A stretch of 64,000 nucleotides of DNA. Origin: Bradyrhizobium sp. CB2312 (GTDB lineage: Bacteria; Pseudomonadota; Alphaproteobacteria; Rhizobiales; Xanthobacteraceae). The stretch lies in contig NZ_CP121668.1 of the NCBI RefSeq assembly GCF_029714425.1, forward strand, positions 6,655,501-6,719,500, read 5' to 3'. The position numbers and the translations under genes are program-made. Within the stretch, counting starts at the first letter, position 1. Every line of letters starts with the position of its first letter. Positions 9,152 to 18,012 of this stretch are shown here, one piece after another. The notes beneath the pieces are model-generated. The model saw nothing but the letters and a program-made list of their open reading frames with translations. It had not been told where the DNA came from and did not search any database.

Positions 9152-9838
9152 ATGTTGCGGCGATGGCTGATGCGGTCCGCGCGCATCGCCGCAATCGAGA
9201 CGCTTTCGCCGCACTTCCGGCTCGTCGAGCTCGAAGGCGAAGCGCTCAAGACCGTCGCCTGGGCGGCCGGCCAGAAGATTCAGGTCGCGATGGGCGCAGG
9301 CCTGAGCGCGCGCACCTATACGCCGATGTCGTGGAACGCGGGTAGCGGCCGGACACGCCTGCTCGCCTTCGTCCATGGCGATGGCCCCGGCAGCCGATGG
9401 GTGGACGCCTTGCGCGAAGGCGACACCTGCCAGTTCTTCGGCCCGCGTCGCTCGCTCGATCTCACCGGCTTTGAGGCGCCCATCGTCCTTTTTGGCGATG
9501 AGACCTCGTTCGGTCTTGCGGCGGCATTGCGCGACAATCTGCAAGCCGGCGGTGCGCTCCACATGTTCGAAACCACTGATGTCGCGGCGTCGCGGCAGGT
9601 GCTGGAGGCGATCAGCCTCGGTGAAGCACGATTGATTGCCCGCAGCGCGGACGATGTACATCTCGCAGCCGTCGAGGCGGAAATGCTGCGCCTTGCTGCA
9701 AACGGCGCGCAGTTCGTCCTGACAGGAAAAGCATCATCGATCCAGCGCATCAGCCGCGCGCTGAAAGCCGCTGGCGTCGCATCGTCACGGATCAAGGCGA
9801 AAGCCTATTGGGCGCCGGGCAAGACCGGGCTGGATTAA
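9152..9838 (+). CDS. siderophore-interacting protein (FAD-linked ferric-chelate reductase family)
   Basis: About 228 residues. The FAD-binding motif ARTYTPMSW (around residue 73 of this start) and the C-terminal signature KAYWAPGKTGLD place it in the ViuB/SIP family, which release iron from ferric siderophores in the cytoplasm using NAD(P)H or ferredoxin. The ATG at 9152 has a strong GAGGAAGGG site; a TTG at 9089 with a GGGAG site would add 21 unstructured residues. The gene fits the iron/cobalt-chelate uptake theme of the TonB receptor at 12.8-15.1 kb, though it is a separate transcript. Confidence 0.85.
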   Translation: MLRRWLMRSARIAAIETLSPHFRLVELEGEALKTVAWAAGQKIQVAMGAGLSARTYTPMSWNAGSGRTRLLAFVHGDGPGSRWVDALREGDTCQFFGPRRSLDLTGFEAPIVLFGDETSFGLAAALRDNLQAGGALHMFETTDVAASRQVLEAISLGEARLIARSADDVHLAAVEAEMLRLAANGAQFVLTGKASSIQRISRALKAAGVASSRIKAKAYWAPGKTGLD

Positions 9839-9890
9839 AGCGTGTCGCTCAGGGTTTGGTCTGCCTGATCGCACGCTGATATCTCAGCGT

Positions 9891-9976
9891 CGTCATGGCC
9901 GGGCTTGGCCTGGCCATCCACGCCCCTCCACACCGTACAAAGAACGTGGATGCCCGGGACAAGCCCGGGCATGACG
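9891..9976. repeat. intergenic inverted repeat (long palindromic element)
   Basis: Left arm cgtcatggccgggcttg and right arm caagcccgggcatgacg pair almost perfectly, and an inner pair (ccatccacg/cgtggatg) extends the stem. Such cgtcatggccgggcttg hairpins are widespread between genes in Bradyrhizobium and relatives. It could also terminate the upstream gene. The rest of this 360-base gap holds no convincing gene. Confidence 0.75.
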
Positions 9977-10201
9977 GTGGCACTCAGATCTCGCCATCCT
10001 ATCGCTCGAACAAGATGTCGCGCCCGCCTTCAAAATGAGACGGGTTGGTAAGTTCTGAGACGAGCCGGCATGACGGTCGCATCAAGCGGATAACTACGGT
10101 CCAGGCACAGAAAATCGCGGCCTGGCGCTCATCCCCGACGAATCCTGTCCCGGGCGATCCCAGGGCGCGCAGAACAAGACAGTCGGGAGATCCAGTCGGA
10201 G

Positions 10202-11242
10202 ATGACACGGTTCGGTCGCAGCAAGATCACGAACACCGCTTCGCAGCAGAGCGAGGGATTTCATCTTGACCGGAGATCACTGCTCTCGCTCGGTGGCGGC
10301 GCCTTGCTCGCAGCCGCCGGAATGCGGGCCGCGAACGCGCAAGACTATCCCGCCCGGCCGATCCAGGTGCTCGTGCCCTTTGCCGGCGGCAGCGCCAGCG
10401 ATGTGATCACGCGCATCCTGCTCAACCGCATGTCTACGTCGCTCGGACAAGCGTTTGTGGTCGACAACCGCCCCGGCGCGGGCGGCAATATTGGCACCGC
10501 GGCCGCGGCACATGCGGCCCCGGATGGCTACACGCTGCTGATGAGCACATCGGGCCCGCTGGCCGCGAACAAGTCGCTCTACAAGGAGCTTCCTTACGAC
10601 CCGCTGAAGGATCTCGCCCCGATCGGCCTGTTCGCGACGATGCCGAATGTCATCGTGATCAATTCGAGGCTGCCGCCAAAGTCGCTGCGTGAACTGATCG
10701 ACTACGCCAAGGCGCATCCGCGCGAGCTGAACTACGGGACGGTCGGCGTCGGCTCGTCGCAGCATCTGTCGGCGGCCTATTTCGAGCAGCTCACGGGCAC
10801 CGAGATCACCCACGTGCCCTACCGCAACATCGCCGCCTACACGCCGGACTTCATCGCCGGCCAGGTCCCGCTCGGCTTCCAGCTCCTGCCGAACGTTCTC
10901 GGCCTGATCAAGAGCGGCGATGCGCGCCCGCTCGCGGTTGCCAGCGACAAGCGCATGACGGCGCTGCCTGACGTGCCAACCGCTGCCGAGGCTGGCCTGA
11001 AGGATTACGAGAGCGCCGCCTGGCTTGCTCTGCTCGCGCCGGCGAATACCGACAAGGCTGTCGTCGATAAGCTCTATAAAGCGATGGTCGAAGCGGTGAA
11101 CGATCCGAAGGTGCGCGCCCTCTTCGTCGAACAGGGCGCCGAGCCGCTGGTGATGGACCCGCAAGGCCTGACCAAATTCATGACCGTCGAGACCACGAAA
11201 TGGGCCGGCATCATCAAGAAGATCGGCATTGAGCCGATGTGA
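10202..11242 (+). CDS. Bug-family tripartite tricarboxylate transporter substrate-binding protein
   Basis: A 346-residue periplasmic solute receptor of the Bug/TctC family. A twin-arginine-like signal (DRRSLLSLGGG) precedes the mature start at about QDYPARPIQVLVPFAGG; DNRPGAGGNIG and TADGYTLL-like (APDGYTLL) motifs are family hallmarks. These proteins bind small carboxylates or amides. No membrane TctA/TctB genes are adjacent, which is usual for the many orphan Bug proteins in this lineage, so the ligand is unknown. Confidence 0.92.
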   Translation: MTRFGRSKITNTASQQSEGFHLDRRSLLSLGGGALLAAAGMRAANAQDYPARPIQVLVPFAGGSASDVITRILLNRMSTSLGQAFVVDNRPGAGGNIGTAAAAHAAPDGYTLLMSTSGPLAANKSLYKELPYDPLKDLAPIGLFATMPNVIVINSRLPPKSLRELIDYAKAHPRELNYGTVGVGSSQHLSAAYFEQLTGTEITHVPYRNIAAYTPDFIAGQVPLGFQLLPNVLGLIKSGDARPLAVASDKRMTALPDVPTAAEAGLKDYESAAWLALLAPANTDKAVVDKLYKAMVEAVNDPKVRALFVEQGAEPLVMDPQGLTKFMTVETTKWAGIIKKIGIEPM

Positions 11243-11320
11243 GGGTCACGCCAGCTTGCCGCGGCCGAGCACCTCGCCGTCGCCGACGGCGACATCAAGG
11301 CCCTCGCGGGTCGTCCGCGT

Positions 11321-12745
11321 TCAAGACGCGAGGGTCGACCGCAGACGCCGCCAGCCGATGACGATGCCGGTCACGGAGAAGACGAGACCGAGCGCGCAAA
11401 GTCCGACAATCAGGATTTCGCGCAGGCGCGGATGCGCCATCAGGACCGGAAAGTCGAGCGTGTGAAGCGCGCTGTAGAACCAGCGATAGGCCCGCCGCGA
11501 GGCATCCAGCCGTTGCAGCACGCTGCCGTCGGCGCCGTCGATATCGAACCAGACCTCGCCGCATCGGGTGCGGTAGACGGGCGCTCCGGCAACGGTGGAC
11601 TGCGCCGGATAGTCGTCAGGCTCAGCGAGAACAGATGGCACCCCGCAGTTCGCGGCAAGGCGCCTCGTCAATTCCTGAATGTCGTGCCCACTCAAGATTC
11701 CTGCTTGTCCATCACGGGACACATCCCCTGCCCGGACCAACGTCTGGGCCCCCTGAGCAAGGCGGTCGCGACGATAGAGATTGCCGCCGAACCCGAACCA
11801 TTCGACTTCGCGGACCGGTGACACTAGCTGCTCGCGCGATGCCGCCATCCAGTCCGGCGCGGCATCCACCACACGCGATTCGGCCGGCGTCAACTGCCCG
11901 CGCGAGAACAGCCGGCCGTGATCCATGGACAGCCAGCCGCTGAAAATCCAGGTCAGCACGAACAGCGTTGCCGCCAGCCCGATGAGATGATGTAGGGCGT
12001 GCCAGCCTCGATACGGCGTTGAGATCGCGCGTCCCCGCATCCTGATCCTCACGATCCCGAGCACCGCCCCGAGCAGGGCCGCAATCGAGGCCAGCAGCGA
12101 CAGCGTCCAGACCACGCGGTCCCACAGCGCCCAATTGCGCCTCAGCACCGTCGGATAGATCCAGTGCAAGACGCCGCCGACCCAATTCCAGCCGCGCTCG
12201 CTTCGGCTCGTGTCGAGGACGACCTCGCCGGTGCGCGACGAGACATAGATCTCGGTCCCGGCGGTGTCGCCGAGGGCGATGCGAAACAAGGGCCGATGGC
12301 GGTCAAAGCCGTTCGGAACACTCCATTGGTCGTAATCCGCGCCTGCGACGATCGCAGCCGGCGCTGGATCGAGCCCTCGCCGGCTGGCGTGCGCCCCGGC
12401 AATGGCCAGTGCAATGTCGGCAGACGTCACACTCGCGTCCTGTCCATCGGAGGCGTGGACCGCGCCGAGGTGCGATCGCCCTGACACGACGTAGACCGGC
12501 CCATCGACCCGCTGGACCAGTCGCGCGCGCGTCGCATCCGCAACCCCGCTTGCCGCCACGGCTGCGGCGACCGTGATCCTCGCCTCCGCAGGATCAACCG
12601 GCGCCAATCCGGCAAACCGCTCCGCTTCCGTCAGCGACGGAAACGGAACGAAGTGCATCACGATTCCGCTCGCGAACCACATCGCGAACAGCAGGCAGAA
12701 CGCGACCCCGAGCCAGCGGTGCAGCAGGACGATCGCTTCTATCAT
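11321..12745 (-). CDS. PepSY-domain membrane protein
   Basis: A 474-residue inner-membrane protein with four predicted membrane segments: residues about 9-31, about 215-235, 255-275 and near the C-terminus (about 445-465), with PepSY-like periplasmic regions between. The HRWLG at the N-terminus and WHALHHLIG near residue 250 carry the membrane-facing histidines typical of PepSY-associated TM proteins, which in other systems reduce or process metal chelates taken up by TonB receptors. It starts 12 bp after the TonB receptor gene and so falls under the same cobalamin riboswitch. Likely role: handling of the imported chelate (inference). Confidence 0.85.
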   Translation of the reverse strand: MIEAIVLLHRWLGVAFCLLFAMWFASGIVMHFVPFPSLTEAERFAGLAPVDPAEARITVAAAVAASGVADATRARLVQRVDGPVYVVSGRSHLGAVHASDGQDASVTSADIALAIAGAHASRRGLDPAPAAIVAGADYDQWSVPNGFDRHRPLFRIALGDTAGTEIYVSSRTGEVVLDTSRSERGWNWVGGVLHWIYPTVLRRNWALWDRVVWTLSLLASIAALLGAVLGIVRIRMRGRAISTPYRGWHALHHLIGLAATLFVLTWIFSGWLSMDHGRLFSRGQLTPAESRVVDAAPDWMAASREQLVSPVREVEWFGFGGNLYRRDRLAQGAQTLVRAGDVSRDGQAGILSGHDIQELTRRLAANCGVPSVLAEPDDYPAQSTVAGAPVYRTRCGEVWFDIDGADGSVLQRLDASRRAYRWFYSALHTLDFPVLMAHPRLREILIVGLCALGLVFSVTGIVIGWRRLRSTLAS

Positions 12746-12757
12746 GGGATCAGCGCC

Positions 12758-15115
12758 CTACCATTTGAACGCGGCGGAGAGTTCATAGGTGCGCGGCGCG
12801 CCCAAGAGGATCTGGTCGGGATAGAACGGATCACCCCAGATCGCGTACCGCTTGTCGGCGATGTTGCGCACGCGGAAGGTCAGGCGCGCCTGATCGACCG
12901 CGTTGAAGACCGTCTTCGGGATGTCCACGAAGGCATAGACGTCGGCAATGGTATAGGCCTTCAATGTCACGACATTGGCGTCGGTGTTGTAGCGGTCGCC
13001 GACATGGCGACCGGTGATGCCGAGTTCCACCGGCCAGGGCGTGAAGAACCGGTACGACGCGCCGGCATTGGCGACGATGCGCGGCACATTCGGCGGCGTA
13101 TTGCCGGAGAACGAGCCGCCGACGAAATTGTAGTCGGCATAGCGCGCATCGACATAGGCGATGTTGCCCCAGAGACGCAGCGGCTCGATCGGGCGCACCG
13201 CGGCTGCAAGCTCCACACCCTTCGATTCCTGCCGTCCCGCAACGTTGAGCGTCTGGCCGCCGGCTGCCGCGTAGACGTTCTTGCGCAGGATGTCGTAGGC
13301 GGAGAACGACCACTCCGCCCTGTTGTCCCAGAACAGGTGCTTGACGCCGGTCTCATAGGTGCGTGCGGTGGTCAGGTCGAGCGGCTGGGCCGGCCCAAGC
13401 AGGAAGATGTTGTTGGCGGAAACGTCGGCGCCGGTGGCGTACTGGCTGAAGAAGGTCAGGCCGGGCACGGCATCCCAGGTGTAGCCGATGCGGCCCGTCG
13501 TCGGGACCCAGTCCTTCGTGAACGGGAAGCCAGCCTTCACCAGGCCGTTGACGTCGGTCCAGTTGCGGTCAAGCCCGATATGCTCGACGCGGAGGCCCCC
13601 GACCAGCGCAAAGCTGCGCGTCAGCTTCAAGCGGTCCTCGAACGACAGCGCCTCATTGTCGATGCGCGCGGTCTGTTGCTGGATCGTGAGCAGGCCGTAA
13701 TAGCCGCGGGCGGGATCGACGAGCGAAACGGCGTCGCCGGGGAAGTTCGCAGCACCGGGCCTGACAAAATCCAGATAGCTTGACGACAATGTCGTGACCA
13801 GCCGGTTGTCGAAGCCGGCGATGTTCGTGTCCCAGATGAGATCGGTGATGTTGCCGACAAGGCGCTGGCTGTGCGCGACGTAAAAGCGCTCGCGATTGAC
13901 GAGATTCGAGACGGAGTTGAATGCCTCGACCTCGTTGTTGAACCAGGTGCGCTCGGCGCCGTAGCCATAGGCCTGGCTCTTCAGTGTCAGGTCGGGCGCG
14001 AGCTTCAGCTCGAAGCCTCCACGCAGCCACAGTTCCTGGGCGACGTTGCGATTGTCGAGGACGTTGTAGTTGGTATTGAAGGTGCGGTCATCGATAGTGA
14101 CAGCGCCGAGGTTGGTTCCGTTGTAGTTGGAGACGTAATTGCCCGAAACGATGCCGCTCGTCGCATGCGAGCCGCTGAAGGCGATCGGCACCAGCGGCGC
14201 GCCCCAATAGGCCTTGCCGCGATCTTCGCGATACTCGATCGCGCCCCAGATCTTGAGGCTGTCGGAGATGCGGTAGTTGAGCTGGCCGGAGATATCGAGC
14301 ATCTTGGTGTTGGTGTCGTCGGCAAAGCCGTTGAGCGAGGAACGGCTGATGTCGAAGCGGTAGTCGAGCCCCTGCACGTTGGTGCTGCCGCCCGAGCCGT
14401 AGTGGACGCCGAACGAGTTGAGCGAATCCCAAAAGAAGTCAGCCTCATTCCGGATCGGCCCGGTGTGCGGCTGCTTCGTGACCAGGTTGATTGCGCCACC
14501 GGCGGCACCTTCGCCGGACATCAGCGAGGCCGGACCTTTCAAAAATTCCACGGCTGCGAGATTGGCCGTATCCGTGATCCGCGAGGTCATGTTCTGCGGA
14601 CCGATCTTGATGCCGTTGTAGAGCATGTTGATCTGGCTGTTGGTGAAGCCACGCATCGAGAAGGCCGCTGGCTCGGCCGGATTGTCGCCGGAGGTGACAC
14701 CGACGGCGCCCTGGGCCACCTCCGACACGGTGTGATAGCCCTGCTCCTGCATTGTTTTCGCCGAGATGACCTCGACGGTCGCGGGCGTCTCCTGCACGGT
14801 CAGGCCGAGTCGCGAAGCGCTCTCGGCCACCACATTGGTGTTGAGTGGCGTCTGCGCTGCTGCGGCCGGCACGGCGGGCTTGGCCGCCGCCGATGCGGCC
14901 GCCGGCCTGCGCGCTGTTGCGCTGCGTGGGCTCTGCGCGTCCCGGCCGGCCGGCTTGGCCTGCTTGCGGGATTGGGCGGGGGAGACTTCAACGGGCGGCA
15001 GCGGTTCGCGGGCCTGCTGCGCCAGCGCGGCAGGCATATCGGCGGCAACAAGTGACGCGAGCGACGCGGAGGCGAGCAGCAGGGCGCGCGGTCGTACGAT
15101 ACGGATGGAAGACAC
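12758..15115 (-). CDS. TonB-dependent siderophore-type receptor under cobalamin riboswitch control
   Basis: A 785-residue outer-membrane receptor: signal peptide (residues about 1-32, ending ALAQ), a Pro/Ala/Lys-rich linker (40-90), plug domain (about 105-230; ETPATVEVISAKTM, LKGPASLMSGEGAAGG) and a 22-strand barrel ending in the expected aromatic residue (YELSAAFKW). By sequence it belongs to the FhuA/FhuE-like siderophore receptor group, not the classical BtuB group. The start is GTG with a GAGG site. A cobalamin riboswitch lies in its leader, so expression should fall when B12 is plentiful; the ligand could be a corrinoid, a cobalt chelate or a siderophore. A PepSY protein follows in the operon. 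Confidence 0.93.
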   Translation of the reverse strand: MSSIRIVRPRALLLASASLASLVAADMPAALAQQAREPLPPVEVSPAQSRKQAKPAGRDAQSPRSATARRPAAASAAAKPAVPAAAAQTPLNTNVVAESASRLGLTVQETPATVEVISAKTMQEQGYHTVSEVAQGAVGVTSGDNPAEPAAFSMRGFTNSQINMLYNGIKIGPQNMTSRITDTANLAAVEFLKGPASLMSGEGAAGGAINLVTKQPHTGPIRNEADFFWDSLNSFGVHYGSGGSTNVQGLDYRFDISRSSLNGFADDTNTKMLDISGQLNYRISDSLKIWGAIEYREDRGKAYWGAPLVPIAFSGSHATSGIVSGNYVSNYNGTNLGAVTIDDRTFNTNYNVLDNRNVAQELWLRGGFELKLAPDLTLKSQAYGYGAERTWFNNEVEAFNSVSNLVNRERFYVAHSQRLVGNITDLIWDTNIAGFDNRLVTTLSSSYLDFVRPGAANFPGDAVSLVDPARGYYGLLTIQQQTARIDNEALSFEDRLKLTRSFALVGGLRVEHIGLDRNWTDVNGLVKAGFPFTKDWVPTTGRIGYTWDAVPGLTFFSQYATGADVSANNIFLLGPAQPLDLTTARTYETGVKHLFWDNRAEWSFSAYDILRKNVYAAAGGQTLNVAGRQESKGVELAAAVRPIEPLRLWGNIAYVDARYADYNFVGGSFSGNTPPNVPRIVANAGASYRFFTPWPVELGITGRHVGDRYNTDANVVTLKAYTIADVYAFVDIPKTVFNAVDQARLTFRVRNIADKRYAIWGDPFYPDQILLGAPRTYELSAAFKW

Positions 15116-15248
15116 GGTTTTGGACCTCGGTATGACGTCAGTGGCACGTCACAGCGAACCAAGGTCCCATCATCAGGCTTTGAGCCTTCCGATGAAGCCG
15201 AATGTCTGTACTCCCCGACCGACATCTTCGCGTGTGACCACGGCTGAC

Positions 15249-15428
15249 GGCAGGTCTCCTGGCTCGCGGGTCGTGACCGCTTCGTCGCCTTCCCGGGACC
15301 GAGGACCCAGTGGCTTCTGACGAAGGATTCACCGCTTACAGTTGCGGGGGCAGCTACGGCATTGGGGACAATGTCCCCGCACCGCATTCCCTTTTCATCC
15401 CCTCTCGGGGAAACCGTCAAAGGCATCT
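15249..15428 (-). promoter_or_regulatory. cobalamin riboswitch upstream of the TonB receptor
   Basis: Read on the minus strand, the element contains GCTGCCCCCGCAACTGTAAG, then GCGGTGA, AGCCACTGG, GGGAAGGCG and the 3' box CGCGAGCCAGGAGACCTGCC, which are the ordered conserved blocks of the B12 aptamer. It ends about 130 bp before the GTG of the receptor, leaving room for an expression platform. Binding of adenosylcobalamin should repress the receptor and PepSY genes. Confidence 0.95.
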
Positions 15429-15505
15429 AGGATTACGACCAAGACAGAGTCAATGTGCAAGCTGCGGCGTTATTGCCACAGCACCCAATTTCCTTGGAGA
15501 TGAGC

Positions 15506-16084
15506 ATGGAAGGCGAGACCTTCCTCTGGCTGATCAGACATGCGCCCGTCGACGGCGTCAAAGGGACGATCCACGCCGCCGACGCACCGGCCGATCTCCG
15601 CGATCGCGCACAACTCGAGGCGCTGCGGCAGCGTCTGCCGCGGGATGCTGCGAGCTATTCCAGCCCGTCGCGGCGCACGGCCGAGACCGCGCGGGCGCTG
15701 GGGCTGGAGCCGACGCTGGTGAGGGAGTTCAGCGAGCAGGATTTTGGCGACTGGACCGGCCATCGGCATGACGAGCTCGCCGCGACCGGTGGCGAGGCCT
15801 ATGAGCAGTTCTGGAGCGATCCAGCGCGTGGAAGGCCGCCGGGCGGCGAAAGCTTTGAGGATCAGATCGCGCGTGTCCGGCTCGGCCTGTCACGGATCGG
15901 CGCGGGGCCCGCCGCGATCGTCGTCCATTCTGGCACGATCCGCGCTGCGCTCTGCATCGCGCTCGACCTGACGCCGCAGGCAGCCCTGCGCTTCGTCATC
16001 GATCCGCTGTCGCTGACCCGGATCGACCGGCTCGCGACCGGCTGGCGAGTCGTTTCCGTCAATCAGCGGATCAGCTATGCATGA
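15506..16084 (+). CDS. histidine phosphatase family protein, probable alpha-ribazole phosphatase-like
   Basis: A 192-residue phosphoglycerate-mutase-fold phosphatase. The catalytic LIRHAPV motif near the N-terminus, the EQDFGDWTG segment and the second catalytic histidine in VVHSGTIRA are present. Its place inside the cobalamin locus, and the FGDWTG motif, suggest the CobC-type role of removing phosphate from alpha-ribazole phosphate or the cobalamin phosphate, but the sequence alone allows other substrates. Start at 15506 was chosen for its TTGGAG site. It runs opposite to the flanking minus-strand genes, and its TGA lies at the edge of a dispersed repeat. Confidence 0.82.
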   Translation: MEGETFLWLIRHAPVDGVKGTIHAADAPADLRDRAQLEALRQRLPRDAASYSSPSRRTAETARALGLEPTLVREFSEQDFGDWTGHRHDELAATGGEAYEQFWSDPARGRPPGGESFEDQIARVRLGLSRIGAGPAAIVVHSGTIRAALCIALDLTPQAALRFVIDPLSLTRIDRLATGWRVVSVNQRISYA

Positions 16085-16168
16085 TCCGGAAAAGTGCGCA
16101 GCGGTTTTCCGAAAAGATCATGCTCAAACAACAACCTAAAGCGCGATGATCTCATCGCGCTTTAGGCC
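16081..16168. repeat. dispersed intergenic repeat, copy A, with terminator-like palindrome
   Basis: First half: a small hairpin, cggaaaa...ttttccg. Second half: a perfect palindrome with 15-base arms (cctaaagcgcgatga, 16135-16149, and its complement 16152-16166) separated by 2 bases. Related copies sit at 45546-45672 and 46824-46924. Both convergent genes use it for their 3' ends: the phosphatase stop is at its left edge and the last codons and TGA of cobT lie in the right arm. Confidence 0.85.
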
Positions 16169-17210
16169 GATCCGGCACGTTCGCCTGCGCGAACGTCGCC
16201 ATGCCGTTGTGAAGCGCGCAGGCCGACCGCACCAGCGGCAGCGCGATGGCGGCACCCGATCCCTCGCCGAGCCTGAGATCGAGGCTGATCAGCGGCTGCA
16301 CGTTCAATGCGCGCAGCACCAGCCGATGTCCCTGCTCCGCCGACTGATGCGAGGGCAGCAGGAACGGCTGGCACGACAGATTGAGCCGCGCTGCCGTGAG
16401 CGCCGCGACCGACACGATGAAGCCGTCGATCAGCACGGGAATGCGGCGCTGCGCGGCGGCGATGATGGCGCCGCAAATCGCGGCGATCTCGAGCCCGCCG
16501 ACGGCGCACAGGATTTTTTCGGGCGCCGCGCCCGCAACGCCGTGGCGTGCAATCGCGGCATCGATCACCCGCGCCTTGTGCGCGCGGCCCGCCGCATCGA
16601 CACCGGTGCCGCTGCCTGCGATCTCCTCGGCGCTGACGGCGAGCAGGCTCGCGGCGATCGCCGCCGATGTCGTGGTGTTGCCGATGCCCATCTCGCCAAA
16701 AATCAGGAGATCGGGTTTGGTGGCCTCCGCGCGCGCGACCGCGCGCTGGCCGGCTTCGAACGCAAACGCCAGTTCGGCAGGCGCAAGCGCAGCCTCGACG
16801 CTGAAATCGCGGGTGCCGCTGCGCGGCTTGTCGGTGACGACGCCTCCCATCGCCTCCTGCGCCAGCGTGCCTGCGTCAACCACTTCCAGAGTCGAGCCGA
16901 GCTCGCGCGCCAGCACCGAGATCGCCGCGCCGCCGGAAGCAAAATTCGCCATCATCGCGATGGTCACTCCTTGCGGATAGGCAGACACACCCTGCGCGAC
17001 GATGCCGTGGTCGCCGGCAAAAACGATGATCGGCACCCGCGCGGCGCGCGGCTGCTCGGTCGCTTGCAGGCCCGCAAGCTCGATCGCGAGCTGCTCGAGC
17101 CGGCCGAGCGCGCCGGTCGGTTTTGTGAGCTGCGCCTGACGCGCAATCGCTGCCTCGCGATGGACCGCGGAGACGTCAGGGCACTTTTGGTAGACCCATT
17201 CGGGAAGCAT
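16152..17210 (-). CDS. cobT: nicotinate-nucleotide--dimethylbenzimidazole phosphoribosyltransferase
   Basis: A 352-residue enzyme that transfers phosphoribose from nicotinate mononucleotide to dimethylbenzimidazole, giving alpha-ribazole phosphate for the lower loop of B12 (called cobU in the Pseudomonas denitrificans scheme). Visible motifs: FAGDHGIVAQGVSAYPQ, FGEMGIGNTTTSAA and the C-terminal catalytic glutamate in LRLGEGSGAAIALPL. The start MLPEWVYQKCPDVS at 17210 fits the family; the frame is open further upstream inside cobF. It follows cobF by 10 bp as the last gene of the cbiM-cobF-cobT operon, and its final codons lie in a repeat palindrome. Confidence 0.95.
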   Translation of the reverse strand: MLPEWVYQKCPDVSAVHREAAIARQAQLTKPTGALGRLEQLAIELAGLQATEQPRAARVPIIVFAGDHGIVAQGVSAYPQGVTIAMMANFASGGAAISVLARELGSTLEVVDAGTLAQEAMGGVVTDKPRSGTRDFSVEAALAPAELAFAFEAGQRAVARAEATKPDLLIFGEMGIGNTTTSAAIAASLLAVSAEEIAGSGTGVDAAGRAHKARVIDAAIARHGVAGAAPEKILCAVGGLEIAAICGAIIAAAQRRIPVLIDGFIVSVAALTAARLNLSCQPFLLPSHQSAEQGHRLVLRALNVQPLISLDLRLGEGSGAAIALPLVRSACALHNGMATFAQANVPDRPKAR

Positions 17211-17220
17211 GCTGCCTCGC

Positions 17221-17970
17221 TTAACGCCCGCGCTTGAGAATGTAGCTGTCCATGATCCAGCCATGCCGCTCGCGCGCTTCCTGCCGCGCGGCGACGATGC
17301 GCGGACCAATCTCGGCCAGCGCGCCGGATAGGATGATCTGATCGGGCATGCCGAGATAGGCGCCCCAATAGATGTGAAGCCCCGCCGGATCGAGCGACCG
17401 GAACGCGGTGCCACCGTCAAGCATCACCGCCACGGTATCGACGCCCTGCGGCCAGCCGCCTTCGCGCAGGCGGCGTCCCGTCGTGACAAGGAACGGCTCG
17501 CCGATCTCGTTGAGCGGCAATGCATGGGCCGCGCACAGCGCCTGGATCGAGGTGATGCCGGGCACGACCTCGATATCAGGCAACGGATTGAGCCGGCGCG
17601 CGATGCGCAGCGAGGAATCGTAGAGCGAGGGATCGCCCCAGATCAGCAGCGCAACCTTGCCGTCACGCCCGAGATGATCCGCGATCGTCTGCGACCATGT
17701 CGCGGCAACCGCATCGTGCCAATCATCCACGCCCTTGCGGTAATCGGCTTCGCCCGCGTCGCGCACGGGGAGATCGAACTCGGCAATGCGGGTCTTGTCG
17801 CTGGTGAGCACATCCGCGCAGATCGTGCGCCTGAGATCGGCGAGATCGGATTTCGCGGTGCCCTTGCGCGGGATCAGGATCAGATCGGCGGCGTTGATGG
17901 CTTGAATGGCGGCGCGCGTGAGCTGCCCGGGATCGCCGCAACCGATGCCTATCAGGGAGAGCGTGAGCAT
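17221..17970 (-). CDS. cobF: precorrin-6A synthase (deacetylating)
   Basis: A 249-residue SAM-dependent methyltransferase of the tetrapyrrole methylase fold that methylates C1 and removes the C2-acetyl group of precorrin-5 in the aerobic pathway. The N-terminal IGIGCGDPGQLT loop, LLIWGDPSLYDSS and EVVPGITSIQALCA are the CobF signatures. Middle gene of cbiM-cobF-cobT, 42 bp after cbiM, and so riboswitch-controlled. Its separation from the other corrin methylases of the main operon resembles other alphaproteobacteria. Confidence 0.95.
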   Translation of the reverse strand: MLTLSLIGIGCGDPGQLTRAAIQAINAADLILIPRKGTAKSDLADLRRTICADVLTSDKTRIAEFDLPVRDAGEADYRKGVDDWHDAVAATWSQTIADHLGRDGKVALLIWGDPSLYDSSLRIARRLNPLPDIEVVPGITSIQALCAAHALPLNEIGEPFLVTTGRRLREGGWPQGVDTVAVMLDGGTAFRSLDPAGLHIYWGAYLGMPDQIILSGALAEIGPRIVAARQEARERHGWIMDSYILKRGR

Positions 17971-18012
17971 CGCGAGCGCGAGGGGCGGCCATGACGGCCG
18001 CCCCTTAATCTC

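Noticed and set aside
11244..11310. Possible C-terminal remnant of a minus-strand gene (about 22 codons ending GRGKLA and TGA)
   Set aside because: Too short to identify and preceded by an in-frame stop; could be chance.
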